Source of the DNA: Nitrospira sp.
GTDB taxonomy: Bacteria > Nitrospirota > Nitrospiria > Nitrospirales > Nitrospiraceae
Assembly: GCA_005116775.1 (NCBI GenBank)
Contig: SWDN01000016.1
Location: 8,576 to 48,711 of the forward strand
Length of the DNA: 40,136 nt
Reading direction: 5' to 3'
In this document: positions 9,094-18,486 of the stretch, one piece after another
How the letters are laid out: every line of letters starts with the position of its first letter
Position numbering within the stretch: position 1 is the first letter of the stretch
Program-made: the position numbers and the translations under genes
The notes under the pieces: generated by a model
What the model saw: the letters and a program-made list of their open reading frames with translations, nothing else
Databases searched by the model: none
Told to the model about the DNA's origin: nothing

Positions 9094-9231
9094 CTATACT
9101 GTTAAGCGAACTCGCCCCTTGGCGCGCCGACGAGCCAAAACTCTCCGGCCATTCTTCGTGCTCATCCGTTTACGAAATCCATGTTCCCGTTTTTTCTTGA
9201 GGTTCGATGGTTGCTGAGATGTAAACGACAT
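9094..9231 (-). CDS. rpmH: 50S ribosomal protein L34
   Basis: A 45-residue L34. The frame is open upstream, but the ATG at 9231 is chosen because AAGGAG lies 7 bases before it and the product then has the standard length. The family core is obvious: [17 protein letters not shown] followed by [17 protein letters not shown]. The N-terminal SFTSQQPSN replaces the more common KRTYQPS. It heads the minus-strand run, and a near-consensus promoter lies 44 bases upstream. In many genomes dnaA is divergent from rpmH at the origin; no dnaA is present here. Confidence 0.96.
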   Translation of the reverse strand: MSFTSQQPSNLKKKREHGFRKRMSTKNGRRVLARRRAKGRVRLTV

Positions 9232-9274
9232 ATGTCCACTCCTTGACGTAGATATACACAGATGATGACGGAGC

Positions 9275-9303
9275 ATTATAGGGGTGGGCAGATACCCTGT
9301 CAA
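9275..9303 (-). promoter_or_regulatory. sigma70-type promoter for rpmH-rnpA
   Basis: On the minus strand TTGACA (9303-9298) and TATAAT (9280-9275) are separated by exactly 17 bases. Both hexamers are perfect consensus. The expected transcript start near 9268 gives a leader of about 37 bases to the rpmH start. Confidence 0.85.
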
Positions 9304-9363
9304 ACTTGATGGTTCCTGTTGATCGATCAATTTGCACCAGGGTCTCTGCCGGTAGAGCGTATG

Positions 9364-9392
9364 ATTATAGGAGAAAGGCGTCACATTGACAG
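9364..9392 (-). promoter_or_regulatory. Possible second, upstream rpmH promoter
   Basis: On the minus strand CTGTCA (9392-9387) and a perfect TATAAT (9369-9364) are spaced by 17 bases, about 90 bases upstream of the stronger promoter. The -35 matches consensus at only four positions, so this is a weaker call. Confidence 0.45.
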
Positions 9393-9777
9393 ATCGGATT
9401 CCCATCTCGTTCCGCCCGTCTCGCAGTTGAGGCTATGAATGGACCTGATCCCTCAAACAGGCGGACCATCCAACTTCACGTCAAGCTGCGGGCTCTTCAA
9501 TCTGGGACGATCTATCTATTGCTGCTCATCCATCGATCACATATTCCTACATAATGAGGCGGTTTAGTCATAGGGGGGCGAGATTGTCTCAGGACTTTGT
9601 AAACTGCTTGCCCTGCTAGACCTCTATCCTATTGTAATCATGCTGTTTTCAATTGTACTTGCAGCGATGCTTGCGGCATTGCCCTTGCGTTTTAACCGCT
9701 GAGATTCTCTAACTGTTGGGGAGAGGCAGGAGGCCCCCGATGGCACTCGCTCAGCTTCCAGCAATCTTGACCGAATC
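9393..9777. other. Spacer upstream of rpmH and the lipoprotein-like gene
   Basis: I see no supported gene in this stretch. Only one near-match to a DnaA box (ATATACACA at 9252-9260, inside the rpmH leader region) was noticed nearby, so there is no evidence of an origin here. A 13-codon frame at 9740-9781 follows an AGGAGG but resembles nothing known. Confidence 0.4.
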
Positions 9778-9897
9778 GTGAGACCACTGCCCGTGATGTC
9801 ATCGTCTCCCAGCGCGGCGGGTCATCATTTCAGGTGTACAAGATCAGAAAAGGAAAACACTCTGCGTCCAGGGAGAAGTACGGTAGATTTGAAATAT

Positions 9898-10700
9898 ATG
9901 TTCTGTCATTGGCCACGACTAACATGCGTATTCTTGGGATGGGGAGCAGTGGCGCTAGCCGGCTCCGTCTCCGGCTGTGTAGAGGCCGTGCCTCAAGACG
10001 TAGTCCATGCGATTGAAGATATCGATCGAGACCTGATGGAATTACGGGCAGCCGAGCTCTCTCCCCACGAGTATGCCCACTTTTCACAGCAGTGGGCGGT
10101 TCTCAAAACTCAAGCCCAGGCAGACGAGGATGTTATACGCTGGACTTGGGAGCCGAACAATTTGGAAGTAGCCCTTCGCCGGTTGCAAGAAGAAGGGGCT
10201 CGCACAGCCGCTCGTCTCACGACGGAACGTGAATCGATCCGCCGCTCAGCAGAAGAAAAGATCGCACAGGTTGAGAATCGACTCCAGACGATGTCTCTGC
10301 GAGTCAGTGTCGTCGACAATCGTTTTCAATCGAGACAGAAACCCGAAGAAATCGAACTGCTTATACAGCAAGCCCATGCGCATTATGAACAGGGACAGTA
10401 CGATCGATCTCTCGACGCATCAGAACGCGCTGCCCAGAGTCTGGCAACAGAATAAGCAGTACTGTGCAGTAAATTGGGGCGATATGCCGATCAGAATCGA
10501 ATCAGCTGGTGGTAACAGATAGCAAGGAGACGATCACCTGGTCCCATATTCACCGAGCCCCGGCAATGGTCATCAACAAGGCGAATCGACGGGTAACTTT
10601 CTACAGAAACGGGCAAGAATATTATCCTATCCCGTACGGCTTTGGCTCAACGGTATTCGCGAGAAGCGATAGAACGATCTTGAGGCAAGTGCGATTCTGA
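9898..10700 (+). pseudogene. Decayed lipoprotein / L,D-transpeptidase-like gene
   Basis: The first part (open from 9778, likely start ATG 9898, stop 10455) gives an exported protein with a hydrophobic leader and a lipobox-like SVSGC, then a long charged helical region (about 185 residues, including DIDRDLMELRAAELSPHEY). After the stop the same frame still reads sensibly as KLGRYADQNRISWW to a second stop. A shifted frame then continues ETITWSHIHRAPAMVINKANRRVTFYRNGQEYYPIPYGFG. The last segment resembles the start of a YkuD-type L,D-transpeptidase domain, in which a Lys/Arg-rich strand precedes the substrate loop. The catalytic HxxxxxxxxxSxGC part is not found downstream. I infer one gene broken by at least two stops and a frameshift, with its catalytic end lost. 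If only the first part is expressed, it is a lipoprotein of unknown function. Confidence 0.6.
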
Positions 10701-10840
10701 GTCAGAACCGAGGCGTCAATCCCCCTCCTACTCTACCGTCTCGAACGTCCGCCATTGTATCCGCCGAACTACAAGGCCCTCGATGAGACCTCATGTTTGT
10801 GTTTCTCTTGTCCGATATCTACAATATATGAAGGGTTGCC

Positions 10841-12529
10841 ATGACGATTGAGATTGATCGATCATTTTCCACGGACCTGCAAACTCTGGTTGTAGCCGGG
10901 AGAGCGCGGCTCGACGCATCCCATGCGGTCGAGCGGCTGTGGGCCCTCGACCACCGACTCTGGAAGGACAATCCCACCGACATCACCAACCGCCTCGGTT
11001 GGCTGGCCATCGTCGAGTACATGAAAGATCGAGCCGGAGAGTTACAGAGCTTCGCCACTTCAGCGAAAAAACGCGGCATCCAGGACGTGGTCCTGCTCGG
11101 GATGGGTGGCAGTAGTTTGGGGCCGGAAGTCTTTCGCACGACATTTGGATCATCACGCGGCTTCCCACGAGTATGGGTTCTCGACTCCACTGTTCCAGGC
11201 TGGGTTCAACAGGTCACGCAGGCGATCGACCCGGCTCGAAGCCTCTTCATCCTCGCGAGCAAATCCGGCGGAACCATCGAGGTCATGTCCCTCTTTTCCC
11301 ATTTTTGGGAATATGTTCACCGGACGCCTGGCCACCAAGGCGGGTCACAGTTCGTTGCCATCACCGATCCCGGCACCGGGTTGGAAAAACTGGCAGCAGA
11401 GCATCAATTCTGGCGCATTTTTACCAATCCGCCGGATATCGGTGGACGGTACTCAGTCCTTTCCTATTTTGGATTAGTTCCTGCTGCTCTGATGGGAGTC
11501 GATGTTGCGCGACTGCTCACCCGTGCTGCAACCATGTCCAAGGCCTGTCGAATCCAATCCTCGCTTGAACAGAATCCCGGCGCCGACCTTGGCGCAACCA
11601 TGGCCTCGCTGGCGCAAGCAGGGCGCGACAAAATGACCCTGATCGCCTCGCCACAAATTGCCGCATTTGGCTTGTGGGTGGAACAGCTTCTCGCGGAAAG
11701 CACGGGTAAGGAAGGAACCGGCCTCATTCCTGTGGCGCATGAACCGATCGTAGCACCGGCTGCGTATGGTTCAGACCGGCTCTTTATTTATCTGAGGTTG
11801 AAGGGGGATCAGAATAGACCGCTCGACTTACAGGTCGCCAAGCTTGCGCGACAAGGTCATCCAGTCCTGACGCTCAGCCTCAAAGATCGGTACGATGTCG
11901 CGGGAGAGTTTTTCCGGTGGGAGGTCGCTACGGCTCTGGCAGGGCACCTTCTTGGAATTCACCCATTCGATCAACCGAACGTTCAGGAAAGCAAAAACAA
12001 TACTGCCCGCGTACTGGAAACTCTTCAGTCAACCGGTCGACTGCCGAAGCAGGCTACCTCGACAGCGGTCCAAGCCGCATCACAACTCAAACAACAGTGT
12101 CGTCCTGGCGCCTATGTCGCAATCTTGGCCTATACGACGCCATCGTCTAAGGTGGAACAGGGGATTCGCATGCTGCGAAAAGCGCTCGTGTCGCATCACC
12201 ACGTGACCACGACCGCCGGCTATGGCCCGCGCTATCTCCATTCGACAGGTCAACTCCACAAAGGAGGGCCAAAGAGTGGAATATTTTTACAGCTTGTCGA
12301 TCGGATGACTCCCGATCTTGGCATTCCGGGAAAACCGTTCACCTTTCGCACCCTCGCGCAGGCCCAAGCTGCCGGCGATATCCAGGCGCTGCAAGCGCAT
12401 GAACAACAGGCCATCGTCTTGCCTCTGGGGAAGAACCCCATTGCGACGATTCAGGCTCTGACAAAATCCCTATCCCCACGCACGCCGGCTCGGCGACCAG
12501 CCAAGAGCAGACGTACCCGCAAGAAGTAG
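10841..12529 (+). CDS. pgi: Glucose-6-phosphate isomerase
   Basis: A 562-residue phosphoglucose isomerase that interconverts glucose-6-P and fructose-6-P. Two SIS-type sugar-isomerase subdomains are visible: GMGGSSLGPEVF at 87-98, LASKSGGTIEVMSLF for the phosphate loop, and a C-terminal HSTGQLHKGGPKSG motif with the catalytic His/Lys. The sequence resembles the pgi half of transaldolase-pgi fusions of Nitrospira and cyanobacteria more than the E. coli enzyme, but the transaldolase domain is absent. A basic tail (RRPAKSRRTRKK) ends the protein. GAAGGG precedes the start. pgl begins 1 base after the stop. It is the first gene of the pgi-pgl-glk-rpiA-aminopeptidase run. Confidence 0.93.
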   Translation: MTIEIDRSFSTDLQTLVVAGRARLDASHAVERLWALDHRLWKDNPTDITNRLGWLAIVEYMKDRAGELQSFATSAKKRGIQDVVLLGMGGSSLGPEVFRTTFGSSRGFPRVWVLDSTVPGWVQQVTQAIDPARSLFILASKSGGTIEVMSLFSHFWEYVHRTPGHQGGSQFVAITDPGTGLEKLAAEHQFWRIFTNPPDIGGRYSVLSYFGLVPAALMGVDVARLLTRAATMSKACRIQSSLEQNPGADLGATMASLAQAGRDKMTLIASPQIAAFGLWVEQLLAESTGKEGTGLIPVAHEPIVAPAAYGSDRLFIYLRLKGDQNRPLDLQVAKLARQGHPVLTLSLKDRYDVAGEFFRWEVATALAGHLLGIHPFDQPNVQESKNNTARVLETLQSTGRLPKQATSTAVQAASQLKQQCRPGAYVAILAYTTPSSKVEQGIRMLRKALVSHHHVTTTAGYGPRYLHSTGQLHKGGPKSGIFLQLVDRMTPDLGIPGKPFTFRTLAQAQAAGDIQALQAHEQQAIVLPLGKNPIATIQALTKSLSPRTPARRPAKSRRTRKK

Positions 12530-12530
12530 G

Positions 12531-13292
12531 ATGCCCGCCGTCCCCGACATCCGCATCCATCGCGACAGCCATGCAGAAGCAGAGGCAGCGGCTGTATTTG
12601 TCCTGGATGTGGCTCGAGAAGCCGTTCGCGCGAACGGCCGATTTCTTATGGCCCTCTCTGGGGGTACGACTCCGGAAATCCTCTACAGGGCTCTGGCCTC
12701 TCCATCCTTCGCCGATCGCTTCGATTGGTCCCAAGCGACATTTTTTTTCAGCGATGAACGTTGCGTCCCTCCCTCTGATCCTCGAAGCAACTATGCCGTG
12801 GCCGAGAAGACCCTATTCACTCCTCTGAACATCAGGCCCTCGCAAGTCTATCGTATGGCCGGAGAGTCCAGTGACGCGCAGGCGGCAGCCTCTGAGTACG
12901 AACAGCAGTTGCGTCTCACGACGAAGACCCCACCACCGGCTCGACCCTCCCTCGACCTCATTCTCTTAGGGTTGGGCGAAGACGGACATACGGCTTCTCT
13001 ATTTCCTGGGGCATCGATGTTACTGGACCACCAGCGTCTGATTGCGGCAACGCAATCTCCGAAAGATCCGCCCAACAGATTGACCATGACCCTAGCTGCG
13101 ATCAACAAGGCGAGTGTGATACTGTTTCTTGTCGCGGGGAGCAGCAAAGCAGGAGTCGTGAGAGCCATCCTCGATCCAAAGACTGAATCGGAACGACAGC
13201 TTCCGGCATCGTTGGTCAAGCCAGAGGGAGGCCGGCTCATCTGGTTCCTCGATCGAGCGGCAGCAGGCGAGCTTCCGATACCGTCGCAGTGA
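12531..13292 (+). CDS. pgl: 6-phosphogluconolactonase
   Basis: A 253-residue SIS/NagB-fold lactonase (DevB/SOL family) hydrolysing 6-phosphogluconolactone in the oxidative pentose-phosphate path. Motifs seen are ALSGGTTPEILYRAL (about 42-56), FFSDERCVPPSDPRSNY and GLGEDGHTASLFPG, which carries the catalytic His. Length is normal. It starts one base after the pgi stop, so translation is probably coupled. Neither zwf nor gnd, which make and use the neighbouring intermediates, lies in the window. Confidence 0.95.
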   Translation: MPAVPDIRIHRDSHAEAEAAAVFVLDVAREAVRANGRFLMALSGGTTPEILYRALASPSFADRFDWSQATFFFSDERCVPPSDPRSNYAVAEKTLFTPLNIRPSQVYRMAGESSDAQAAASEYEQQLRLTTKTPPPARPSLDLILLGLGEDGHTASLFPGASMLLDHQRLIAATQSPKDPPNRLTMTLAAINKASVILFLVAGSSKAGVVRAILDPKTESERQLPASLVKPEGGRLIWFLDRAAAGELPIPSQ

Positions 13293-13311
13293 GTGAGAAC
13301 ATGGGGGAGCG

Positions 13312-14385
13312 ATGATCGTTGCCGGAGATATCGGGGGCACAAAAACGCATCTGGCCCTGTTCGACTGGAAGAAGGATCGTGTCGATCCTATTCGTTCTGA
13401 GTCATTTCACAGCGCCGATTACACCTCGCTCGAAGATATGCTCACGGAATTCCTCGTCCCACCGAAGCCTCCAATATCTTTAGACGAATTCGGGACAGAG
13501 AAGGGAGAAGCTGTTGAGCCGGAACCTGAGCCGTCTGCAGAACAATCTCCGAAGATCGACGCGGCCTGTTTCGGGGTTGCCGGCCCTGTCATACAAAACC
13601 GTTGCCAGGCGACCAACCTTCCCTGGGTGATTGATGGCGCAACTTTGGCGAAGCAGTTCGACATACCGCGCGTGAAGCTGCTCAACGATCTTGAAGCGAT
13701 GGCCTACGGGATTCTCTTGCTCCGGCCGGACGAAGTCGAAATCCTCAACGCCGGAACTCCGCCGGCGTATAACCAGGCACTCGCCCTGATCGCGGCGGGA
13801 ACTGGACTAGGCGAATCCATCCTCTTCTGGAACGGCTCACACTATCAGCCTATGCCGTCGGAAGGGGGGCATTCGGACTTCGCGCCGAACAACGATAACG
13901 AAATTGAATTGCTGCGCCATCTGCGCAGTCACTATCTGCATGTGAGCTACGAACGTGTATTGTCCGGTCCCGGCCTGCATGCCATCTACGACTATGTTCG
14001 TGACAGCAAGAAGAATGAGCCGACGTGGCTGTCGGAACAAATTAAAGCAGGAGATCCTGCTGCGGTGATTGCAGAAGCGGGACTCAAAGGACAGGCAGAC
14101 ATTGCCAAGCAAACACTCGATCTGTTCGCCTCCATCTATGGAGCCGAAGCCGGCAATCTTGCTCTGAAGGGTATGACACTCAACGGTGTGTATGTGGGAG
14201 GCGGCATCGCGCCGAAGCTGCTGGCCAAACTGAAAGACGGAACATTTATGAAGGCCTTCACCAATAAAGGCCGCTACAAACGCTTGATGAGCTCGATTCC
14301 GGTCAAAGTCGTCCTAAATCAGAAGACAGCGTTACTCGGCGCCGCATCTGTCGCCGCGACCCTCTCTCTTTCTCCCGCATCATGA
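13312..14385 (+). CDS. glk: Glucokinase
   Basis: A 357-residue ATP-dependent glucokinase of the E. coli Glk family (PF02685). The phosphate-1 loop GDIGGTKTHLALFD is at the N-terminus. FGVAGPV, LLNDLEAMAYG, IAAGTGLGESILFW and the substrate-contact EGGHSDFAP follow in order. An acidic Pro/Glu-rich insertion (about 50-80, with EPEPEPSAEQ) lies between the first strands and is not part of the usual fold; it is probably a flexible surface loop. GGGGGAG precedes the ATG. The last bases overlap the rpiA start (ATGA), indicating coupling. It feeds glucose-6-P into the neighbouring pgi and pgl steps. Confidence 0.95.
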   Translation: MIVAGDIGGTKTHLALFDWKKDRVDPIRSESFHSADYTSLEDMLTEFLVPPKPPISLDEFGTEKGEAVEPEPEPSAEQSPKIDAACFGVAGPVIQNRCQATNLPWVIDGATLAKQFDIPRVKLLNDLEAMAYGILLLRPDEVEILNAGTPPAYNQALALIAAGTGLGESILFWNGSHYQPMPSEGGHSDFAPNNDNEIELLRHLRSHYLHVSYERVLSGPGLHAIYDYVRDSKKNEPTWLSEQIKAGDPAAVIAEAGLKGQADIAKQTLDLFASIYGAEAGNLALKGMTLNGVYVGGGIAPKLLAKLKDGTFMKAFTNKGRYKRLMSSIPVKVVLNQKTALLGAASVAATLSLSPAS

Positions 14386-15083
14386 TGAGCAATCAAGACG
14401 TCGATAGTCTCAAGAAAGCCGCAGCTCTGAAAGCCGTCGAGTTCGTACGCGATGGAATGGTCGTTGGACTTGGGACTGGTTCAACGGCCAAGCATATGGT
14501 CATTGCGTTGGGAGAAAAAGTCCGCGCGGGCATGAGACTTCGCGGAGTGCCTACCTCAAAGGAAACAGCCGCGCTCGCCCGGCAACAAGGGATTGTCCTC
14601 ATCGATACCGATCATGCCTGGGTAATTGATATCGCAATCGATGGGGCAGATCAGGTCGATCCAGACTTCAATCTCATCAAGGGTGGCGGCGGGGCGCTCC
14701 TGAAAGAAAAGATTGTCGCAGCCTCGGCGAAGCAGTTCATCGTCTTGGTCGACCACACAAAACGAGTTCCGGTATTGGGGGGATCGTTCCCGCTCCCGAT
14801 CGAAGTGATCCCCTTCGGCTGGGGAAGCACAGCCAGAGAAATCGAGACCCTCACGCAGAGTCGTGTGGTGCTGAGAGAACGGAATGGATCACCATTCAAC
14901 ACGGAAGCAGGCAACGTGATTCTGGATGTTCATATTCCACGGATCGACCGACCGCGAGAACTCGAGATCGCCTTGAACTTGATTCCCGGAGTCGTCGAAA
15001 CCGGCCTTTTTGTCGGACGAACAGACCTGCTCATCGTCGGCGCTGCAAACGGAGTCGAGACGTACCCTGCGACGAGGACATGA
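14382..15083 (+). CDS. rpiA: Ribose-5-phosphate isomerase A
   Basis: A 233-residue RpiA interconverting ribose-5-P and ribulose-5-P. Clear motifs are GLGTGSTAKHM (about 31-41) for phosphate binding, IDGADQVDPDFNLIKGGGGALLKEKIV with the catalytic Asp and Lys, and VLVDHTKRV. Length is normal. It overlaps the glk stop by 4 bases, and its own stop overlaps the start of the aminopeptidase by 4 bases. The start could be either of two adjacent ATGs. Together with pgl it supplies non-oxidative pentose-phosphate reactions. Confidence 0.96.
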   Translation: MMSNQDVDSLKKAAALKAVEFVRDGMVVGLGTGSTAKHMVIALGEKVRAGMRLRGVPTSKETAALARQQGIVLIDTDHAWVIDIAIDGADQVDPDFNLIKGGGGALLKEKIVAASAKQFIVLVDHTKRVPVLGGSFPLPIEVIPFGWGSTAREIETLTQSRVVLRERNGSPFNTEAGNVILDVHIPRIDRPRELEIALNLIPGVVETGLFVGRTDLLIVGAANGVETYPATRT

Positions 15084-17821
15084 CCGAAGGGATCAGCCGG
15101 CGACAGATCCTCCAGGCCATCAGTCGACATGCTCGATTTCTCCTCACCATTCCATTTGCGTCATTTCTCAACTCATGCTTCAGCAGTCCCTTCGTGCAAG
15201 CGGCTACTACAAGATCGAAAGGTGAGGATATGAATCAGAACGCGATTCCAGACACGGTCGATCCATACAGGCTTCCGAGACATGTCGTCCCGACTCGCTA
15301 CGATCTGCGATTAGAGCCAGACCTAACGACCGCGCGTTTTGCCGGTCAGGAAACGATCACGCTTACCATCCATCAGCCGACCTCTCACATCGTCCTCAAT
15401 GCCATAGAACTCGACATCGCTTCGGCTCAAATCGAAGGGGACACTGGCCCAATGAGACAGGCCTCCCTGATGTTGAATGCAGAACTTCAACGGTGTCATC
15501 TCCAATTCACTACGACACTCTCGCCCGGTACATGGAAGCTGACCATCGCGTTTTCTGGCGCACTCAACGACAAACTCCGCGGGTTCTACCGGAGTACCTA
15601 TAAAGACGAGCAGGGCATGACTCATCATTTGGCGGCGACACAGTTCGAAGCCACCGATGCCCGCCGGGCATTCCCCTGCTGGGATGAACCGGACTTCAAA
15701 GCCGTCTTTGCGACGACACTAGTCATCGACCCTGTGTTCACCGCGGTCTCCAACACCATGATTTCATCTGAAGCGCGTGAAGGCGGAAAGAAGATCGTCC
15801 GATTTGCCGATACGATGAAGATGTCTACGTACCTGGTCGCATTCATCGTAGGCCGGATCGAGCCGACTGAACCGGTGATGGTCGGCAACACCGCGCTACG
15901 CCTCTGGACCATACCAGGCAAACAACATCTGACCAAATTCGGCCAGGACATTGCGGCAGCGTCACTCTCATTTTTTGAGCGTTACTATGGAATCCCCTAC
16001 CCGGGCGACAAACTGGACCTGCTCGCCATTCCTGACTTTGCTTCCGGCGCCATGGAAAATCTCGGCGCCATTACCTACCGTGAAACAGCCTTGCTGGTCG
16101 ATCGGCACAGTGCGACGCACGGAGAACTAGAGCGGGTGGCCGATGTGGTCGCGCACGAAAACGCCCACATGTGGTTCGGCGATCTGGTGACCATGTCCTG
16201 GTGGAACGGGCTCTGGCTGAACGAAGCCTTCGCCACCTTTATGGAAATAGTGGCCGTCGATGCCTGGAAGCCGGACTGGAAACGCTGGGATAGTTTCGGT
16301 ATGGCGCGCGCTGCGGCTTTTTCAGTCGACGGATTGCGGAACACGAGGCCGATAGAATTTCCTGTGCAGGCCCCCAAAGACGCCGAAGCGATGTTCGATG
16401 TACTGACCTATGAAAAAGGCGCGTCGGTACTTCGGATGCTGGAGCAGCATATCGGACCGACGGTCTTCCGAGACGGGGTCCGCGACTATTTGCACACACA
16501 TGCCTATGGGAATGCCGATACGAACGATCTCTGGGTATCGCTGGGGAAGATAGCCAAACAGCCGGTGCCTGAGCTTATGGAGGGATGGATTTTTCAACCG
16601 GGGTTCCCACTCGTGACCGCGACGGTCGGTCCGTCATCCGAGCTCACCATCAGCCAACAACGGTTCCGTTACCTGCGTGACGAGCAGTCGGGCCCATCAG
16701 AAGACCAGCAGTGGCACATCCCGCTTCACATGCGCATTACCGCGAACGGCAAGACCAGCACCACACGGATATTATTGAAAGAGAAGAAAACAACGATCCC
16801 GCTTCCCCCCGATTGGGAATCGATACTGATCAACGAGGGAAGCCACGGTTTCTATCGGGTGCGCTATGCGCCAGACTTGCTCGATCGACTCCTGAGCGAC
16901 GGCATCGATCGCCTCGGCGTCACCGAACGGTTCAGCATCGTCAGCGACGCCTGGGCCACCACCGTTGCCGGCCATATGTCCATCACGAACTATTTGGGTC
17001 TTACTGCCCGCTTCACGGCGGAGCGGGACAAGAATGTCTGGGCTATATTGATCGACTCTTTCTCATTTCTGAATCGAATCGTCACCGGTGAGGATCGTTC
17101 GGCGCTCGAAGCATTCGTGCGCAGCCGGCTCGGTCCGGCCGTTGCAGATTTGGGTTGGACACCGAGAAGCGGCGAGAGTGAGCTGACAGGACAACTGCGA
17201 GGCGAGCTGATCGGCGCGCAGGGTAAACTCGGCAACGACCCGATTATCCAACGGCGCGCCGCAGAACTGTATGAGGCATACTGCAACGACGCAGCGGCCG
17301 TTGATCCCAATGTCGTTCCTGCGCTCGTTTCAATCCTCGCGCATACGGGCGACGCCACGAGATACAAGGAATTTGATGAACGGTTCCGTTCGGCTTCCAC
17401 GCCGCAAGAGGAACGGCGCTATCTCTTTTCGCTCGCCTCGTTTCAACCGAAAGCCTTACTCGGACACACGCTCGCCCGCACCATCAACGGAGAAATTCGC
17501 ACGCAAGACGCGCCATTTCTGGTCAGCGCGATCCTGGGCAACGTGTACGGTAGAGAATCCGCCTGGGCCTTCGTAAAAACGAACTGGGAGAAGATGGACC
17601 GCTTGTTCCCCAAACAAGGACTGCGCCGCATGTGCGGCGGGATCTCCAGCCTCGCCACACCAGAACTTGAGCGAGACGTGCGGGACTTTTTCATGACGCG
17701 CAAGATCGACCTCGGGGGAAAGACACTCGATCAGTATTTGGAACAGTTGCGAATTGCGGTAAACATGAGGGAACGGGACGGAATCGTGCTGCGGCAGTAC
17801 CTCCAGGCTTTCCATACATGA
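15080..17821 (+). CDS. M1-family zinc metallo-aminopeptidase, probably exported
   Basis: A 913-residue gluzincin aminopeptidase of the PepN/ERAP type that removes N-terminal residues from peptides. The exopeptidase motif GAMEN is at about 322-326. The zinc site HENAH (359-363) and the third ligand Glu382 in NEAFA are spaced by 18 residues as required. A C-terminal ERAP1-like helical domain covers about 560-900. The longer start (ATGA overlap with rpiA) adds 50 residues with SRRQIL, a hydrophobic stretch and FLNSC, which looks like a Tat or lipoprotein leader. The ATG at 15230 has its own GGTGAGG site and would give a cytoplasmic enzyme of family length. Either start, or both, may be used. It is in the sugar-phosphate operon with no evident functional link. 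Confidence 0.93.
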   Translation: MTEGISRRQILQAISRHARFLLTIPFASFLNSCFSSPFVQAATTRSKGEDMNQNAIPDTVDPYRLPRHVVPTRYDLRLEPDLTTARFAGQETITLTIHQPTSHIVLNAIELDIASAQIEGDTGPMRQASLMLNAELQRCHLQFTTTLSPGTWKLTIAFSGALNDKLRGFYRSTYKDEQGMTHHLAATQFEATDARRAFPCWDEPDFKAVFATTLVIDPVFTAVSNTMISSEAREGGKKIVRFADTMKMSTYLVAFIVGRIEPTEPVMVGNTALRLWTIPGKQHLTKFGQDIAAASLSFFERYYGIPYPGDKLDLLAIPDFASGAMENLGAITYRETALLVDRHSATHGELERVADVVAHENAHMWFGDLVTMSWWNGLWLNEAFATFMEIVAVDAWKPDWKRWDSFGMARAAAFSVDGLRNTRPIEFPVQAPKDAEAMFDVLTYEKGASVLRMLEQHIGPTVFRDGVRDYLHTHAYGNADTNDLWVSLGKIAKQPVPELMEGWIFQPGFPLVTATVGPSSELTISQQRFRYLRDEQSGPSEDQQWHIPLHMRITANGKTSTTRILLKEKKTTIPLPPDWESILINEGSHGFYRVRYAPDLLDRLLSDGIDRLGVTERFSIVSDAWATTVAGHMSITNYLGLTARFTAERDKNVWAILIDSFSFLNRIVTGEDRSALEAFVRSRLGPAVADLGWTPRSGESELTGQLRGELIGAQGKLGNDPIIQRRAAELYEAYCNDAAAVDPNVVPALVSILAHTGDATRYKEFDERFRSASTPQEERRYLFSLASFQPKALLGHTLARTINGEIRTQDAPFLVSAILGNVYGRESAWAFVKTNWEKMDRLFPKQGLRRMCGGISSLATPELERDVRDFFMTRKIDLGGKTLDQYLEQLRIAVNMRERDGIVLRQYLQAFHT

Positions 17822-17991
17822 TCGTGAAAGGAGAGACAGAGCAGGGAGAAGCCTGCACGGCTATGGCCTATTCGCCTCAGACCCTCCTCCGGGGGGCTTG
17901 TCGTCTCGCCGGAGAGGTCGCTACACTACCCTCTGTATTGATCAGGCTGCCGTTGTCGTTCAGCGGCAATTCATGGGAGTGATGTCCGACC

Positions 17992-18486
17992 ATGCATACA
18001 CAAAACTGTCCAAAGTGTGGGACTGCGAAAACGAAATTGGCACCACGAAGAGGCATGACCGATCACTTGCTCGGTGTCTTGACCATTTATCCAGTCCGAT
18101 GCCAGCTCTGTGCGCATCGCTTTACTACCTTCCTCGGCAAACTCAAGACTAATCCACGCCGTAACTATGACCGTGTTTCGGTCCGGTATCCGGCGCAGGT
18201 CCGTCCCATCCATGATCCCAGTCAACGCATCGTCGTCGAAGGAACACTGTCTGATTTGTCTCTCCGAGGATGCCGTGTGCGCACGAGCCAGCGCATTCCG
18301 ATGGGATGCAAAGTGATGCTGGAGTTTCATCCTGCCGAGTACGATGACCCCATCATGGTTGACGGCGCCATTGTGCGCTCCCGCTGCGCCGAGGGGATTG
18401 GGCTTCGCTTTTCCAGTTTCCTCCGATCGGAAGAACGCCGCCTCCGCAGTCTCCTCGACTTGCGCCTTCCCGATCACGCAATCTGA
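17992..18486 (+). CDS. Zinc-ribbon PilZ-domain protein (c-di-GMP receptor)
   Basis: A 164-residue protein. Residues 1-45 hold two Cys pairs, CPKC and CQLC, forming a probable zinc ribbon. Residues about 58-155 form a PilZ domain, with the c-di-GMP binding motifs RNYDR (RxxxR) and DLSLRG (DxSxxG) both intact. Binding of c-di-GMP is therefore plausible. The output partner is unknown; zinc-ribbon PilZ proteins are common in Nitrospira but uncharacterised as far as I know. It is separated by 170 bases from the aminopeptidase and is convergent with the FtsX-type permease. Confidence 0.85.
   Translation: MHTQNCPKCGTAKTKLAPRRGMTDHLLGVLTIYPVRCQLCAHRFTTFLGKLKTNPRRNYDRVSVRYPAQVRPIHDPSQRIVVEGTLSDLSLRGCRVRTSQRIPMGCKVMLEFHPAEYDDPIMVDGAIVRSRCAEGIGLRFSSFLRSEERRLRSLLDLRLPDHAI

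Noticed and set aside
9232-9777. Possible replication origin beside rpmH
   Set aside because: Only one near DnaA box and no dnaA; no cluster of boxes or AT-rich unwinding element was seen.
10797-10825. sigma70-like promoter TTGTGT-17-TACAAT before pgi
   Set aside because: The predicted start would leave a leader of about 9 bases and cut the ribosome site, so it was not listed as a feature.
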